This document shows, piece by piece, positions 62,034 to 64,000 of a stretch of DNA of 64,000 bases. The translations under genes and the position numbers were made by a program. The stretch is taken from the NCBI RefSeq assembly GCF_014836595.1, contig NZ_JACSQO010000013.1:1-64000 (forward strand), in the 5' to 3' direction. Position 1 is the stretch's first letter. Every line of letters begins with the position of its first letter. Origin of the DNA: Psychrobacillus faecigallinarum. Its GTDB lineage: Bacteria; Bacillota; Bacilli; Bacillales_A; Planococcaceae. The notes under the pieces are model-generated. The model was not told the origin of the DNA. It worked only from the letters and a program-made list of their open reading frames with translations, and ran no database searches.

Positions 62034-62300
62034 TTGTTAACAAATGTAATGGAAGAAATCGTTCAAAGCCTTGTGAGAGTGCTGATGAGAGGAACAGAGT
62101 ATCAAACTTTCTGTAAGTGTCCTCAATGTGAATTAGATATAATTGCCCTAAGCTTAAATACTCTTCCAACCCACTATGTTACAACCGAAAAAGGAAGAAA
62201 GGCTGTTTTTGAACGTATGAATACTTTAGAAAATTTAGAGTGGATTAATAAAAGAATCATCCATTCCATTCATGTCGTTGGAAAATATCCTCATAGATAG
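62034..62300 (+). CDS. comFB: ComFB-family protein
   Basis: This 88-residue protein starts at TTG 62034, five bases after AGAAGGA. The frame is open to 62001 without a site. The sequence FCKCPQCELDIIALSLNTLPTHYVTTEKG is the ComFB core, with a CxCxxC cluster likely to bind zinc. In B. subtilis ComFB is encoded in the comF operon; here it stands alone, without comFA or comFC. Members of this family have been reported as cyclic dinucleotide receptors, which is interesting given the HD-GYP gene at 7.3 kb. Confidence 0.85.
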   Translation: MLTNVMEEIVQSLVRVLMRGTEYQTFCKCPQCELDIIALSLNTLPTHYVTTEKGRKAVFERMNTLENLEWINKRIIHSIHVVGKYPHR

Positions 62301-62302
62301 AA

Positions 62303-62336
62303 AAGGAGCCTTGTCATTCGATAAGGTTCTTTTATA
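62303..62336 (+). terminator. Probable terminator of comFB
   Basis: AAGGAGCCTT and AAGGTTCTTT pair with G-T wobbles around GTCATTCGAT, followed by a T run. Confidence 0.65.
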
Positions 62337-62530
62337 CTTTATTGCTCGGAGAATTCTAAAAAAGAACTTAGAATTTATATCTACGCTTGCATGATGCTAT
62401 TATCCAATTTTTGCTGCTATTATAATGTTCATAAAGTGAAACTATTGTAAAAGCTAGGGCAATACTAACATGAATTGAGATGGTAGGTCTGTTGTAGTAA
62501 AATATAAGAAGTGATGAAAGGAAGATAAAT

Positions 62531-62950
62531 ATGCCAACACCAAGCATGGAAGACCATATCGAACAAATTTATATACTAATCGAGCAGAAAGGCTATGCAC
62601 GTGTGTCTGACATTGCAGAAGCATTATCTGTACTGCCATCTTCCGTAACCAAAATGGTGCAAAAATTGGATAAGGATGGCTTTTTAATATATGAAAAATA
62701 TCGTGGGCTTACTTTAACGACTAAAGGAATGAAGCTAGGAAAGAAGCTAGTGAAACGACACGAACTGTTAGAGGAATTTTTACGCCTTATAGGAGTGGAG
62801 GAAGAAAATATCTATGCGGATGTGGAAGGAATCGAACATCATCTTAGCTGGAACTCCATTGATCGAATTGCAGATTTGGTCTTACTCTTAGAAGATAATG
62901 CCTCTATACAGACACAACTTTTAGAGTTAAGAAAAGACTTAAGTGAGTAA
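62531..62950 (+). CDS. mntR: Manganese-responsive repressor MntR
   Basis: This 139-residue DtxR-family repressor has an N-terminal winged helix ([20 protein letters not shown] with the metal ligands Asp8 and Glu11, and [20 protein letters not shown]). The metal and dimer domain follows ([15 protein letters not shown] with His77 region). MntR binds Mn2+ and represses manganese importers. None of its usual targets (mntH, mntABCD) is in this window. The ATG at 62531 has AAAGGAAG upstream. It is monocistronic. Confidence 0.94.
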   Translation: MPTPSMEDHIEQIYILIEQKGYARVSDIAEALSVLPSSVTKMVQKLDKDGFLIYEKYRGLTLTTKGMKLGKKLVKRHELLEEFLRLIGVEEENIYADVEGIEHHLSWNSIDRIADLVLLLEDNASIQTQLLELRKDLSE

Positions 62951-63492
62951 GTATTTGTAGGAATGGAATAGAATAGAATGTCATGCAAAGTCTTGCTATA
63001 TAGTTTTTGGCAGGAGTTGCTAGAAATACGTTGATATTCTTAAGGTTGACAATGCTATGACTAATCAAATGGATGAGACTAGGGAAATTGTGAAAAGAAT
63101 CTCTCAGAAATTTTTTCCCAATGTATAAATACATATTATTAGCTGAGTCAAACTTCTATTGTACATAGGTCACTTGGCGAAAATTTTAAGCAAGTATGCA
63201 AAAAAAAATGGGCATAATAATGGTAACTATAATTAAATAAAAAAATTCTAAAGTACAGAATATCCCAACAAGTGATGACTATAAGAAGGATATGCCTAGT
63301 TGTTTATAATGAGGATGAATCGGTTATAAGGGAAGTAGCAAATGATTCGGAAGCACAATGAATCGAAAAGTATACTAATTGACGCCTAAAAGTTCAAATA
63401 TTTTTTATTAGAACGAGTAGATAGTGCACTAGATATACTAAAACAAAAGGTAACGACCAATTTCATATATGGTCAGAAGGAGAGCGGTAACT
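62951..63492 (+). other. Long gap with no intact gene; possible gene remnants
   Basis: No frame here has a convincing start and length. Two stretches read like protein: ICLVVYNEDESVIREVANDS (about 63284-63345) and VDSALDILKQKVTTNFIYGQ (about 63418-63478). Stops lie between them, and no terminator or RNA gene is apparent. The region may be a decayed gene. The last 20 bases hold the cvfB ribosome site. Confidence 0.35.
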
Positions 63493-64000
63493 TTGACAGA
63501 ATTAGCATCAGGAGAAATAGTAAAATTACAAGTGAAAATGAGGGAAGGATCGAAATGGATTCTTCAGCACAAGGATATGGAGATATCTTTAAATGCTTCC
63601 GAGGCTCCAGAAGAATTACAAGTCGACGATACACTAGAAGTATTTTTGTTCGTAGATAGAAGAGGTAATCTTTCTGCTACTACACAGCTCCCTACCATAC
63701 AAAAGGGAACTTACGGATGGGCAAGAGTTATAAAAGTTTCAGATAAAGAAGGAGCCTTTGTAGACATTGGTACTTCTAAAGAAGTGCAAGTGAAAGCCGA
63801 GGATTTGCCAAAGATCAAAGAGTTGTGGCCAACTCAAGGGGACCATTTATATATGACACTTCGAACAGATCGTGAGGGTGAATTATTTGGCCGTCTTGCT
63901 ACGGAGGATCGTGTAGAGGAATTATATATAGATGCGCCAACCACACTTTTAAACAAAAATTTACAAGCAAGACCATACAGACTACTTCCTGTAGGAACCT
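63493..64000 (+). CDS. cvfB: CvfB-family S1-domain protein (partial)
   Basis: The first 169 residues run off the window edge; the family is about 290. The TTG start at 63493 has AGAAGGAG ten bases ahead. Successive S1-like OB folds are visible: SGEIVKLQVKMREGSKWILQ (first), then TYGWARVIKVSDKEGAFVDIGTSKEVQVKAEDLP and a third starting at YIDAPTTLLNKNLQ. This matches B. subtilis YitL/CvfB, an RNA-binding protein that affects virulence or stress gene expression in staphylococci. Confidence 0.9.
   Translation, partial: MTELASGEIVKLQVKMREGSKWILQHKDMEISLNASEAPEELQVDDTLEVFLFVDRRGNLSATTQLPTIQKGTYGWARVIKVSDKEGAFVDIGTSKEVQVKAEDLPKIKELWPTQGDHLYMTLRTDREGELFGRLATEDRVEELYIDAPTTLLNKNLQARPYRLLPVGT

Noticed and set aside
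1-64000. CRISPR array, tRNA cluster, prophage or intact IS element
   Set aside because: No regularly spaced short repeats, cloverleaf genes, integrase/phage genes or transposase frames were seen.

Overview
This is a low-GC Gram-positive chromosomal segment. The sequence shows strong AGGAGG-type ribosome binding sites, frequent TTG and GTG starts, hairpin-plus-T-run terminators, and a gene set of Bacillus type: ykaA-pit, yuaF-floT, hflX, ppaC, nsrR/hmp, mntR, cvfB, comFB, yhfW. The intergenic repeats, together with the gene content, suggest a Bacillaceae/Planococcaceae member (Psychrobacillus- or Lysinibacillus-like). That placement is inference. I saw no rRNA, tRNA, CRISPR array, prophage or intact insertion sequence.

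Layout. 0-13 kb: MMPL-family exporter, pentapeptide-repeat protein, phosphate transport pair ykaA-pit, a sigma-W-type promoter driving yuaF-floT (membrane microdomain proteins), an HD-GYP phosphodiesterase, fumC, a PCYCGC lipoprotein and a MacB-like ABC pair. 13-25 kb: methyltransferase, acyl-CoA ligase, glyoxalase-like protein plus hflX, an ABC exporter, a POT peptide transporter, a second sigma-W-type promoter before a lipoprotein, a thioredoxin-reductase-like flavoprotein and a PAP2 phosphatase. 25-38 kb: uracil-DNA glycosylase-like protein, ZIP metal transporter, thrC-thrB, NiaP-like MFS transporter, a three-gene run ending in 3-methyladenine glycosylase, a DUF7662-GNAT fusion, the divergent hmp/nsrR nitric-oxide module, ppaC and an amino-acid/sodium symporter. 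38-49 kb: Rieske flavoprotein yhfW, a PadR-controlled heterodimeric ABC exporter, a DUF4288-like protein, a TPR quorum-sensing receptor with a short secreted-peptide gene, and a BmrA-like exporter. 49-64 kb: an amidohydrolase/transporter operon, a divergent YceI-family/HxlR pair, murB, a penicillin-acylase-family enzyme, cadC-cadA, a double GNAT protein, a small lmo0937-type membrane protein behind a sigma-B-type promoter, comFB, mntR, and the start of cvfB.

The most interesting item is at 45.3-46.7 kb. A 429-residue HTH+TPR regulator of the RRNPP (PlcR/NprR-like) type overlaps by 4 bases (ATGA) a 42-codon gene with a strong ribosome binding site. Its product looks like a secreted pro-peptide ending in KPEITSIKPGFKAL. 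This has the architecture of a self-contained peptide quorum-sensing cassette. Several regulator/operator pairs can also be read from the DNA: PadR, HxlR, CadC and NsrR.

Two families of dispersed intergenic repeats are present. One has a MITE-like structure and an internally deleted derivative. The other appears to have supplied the 3' end of thrB.
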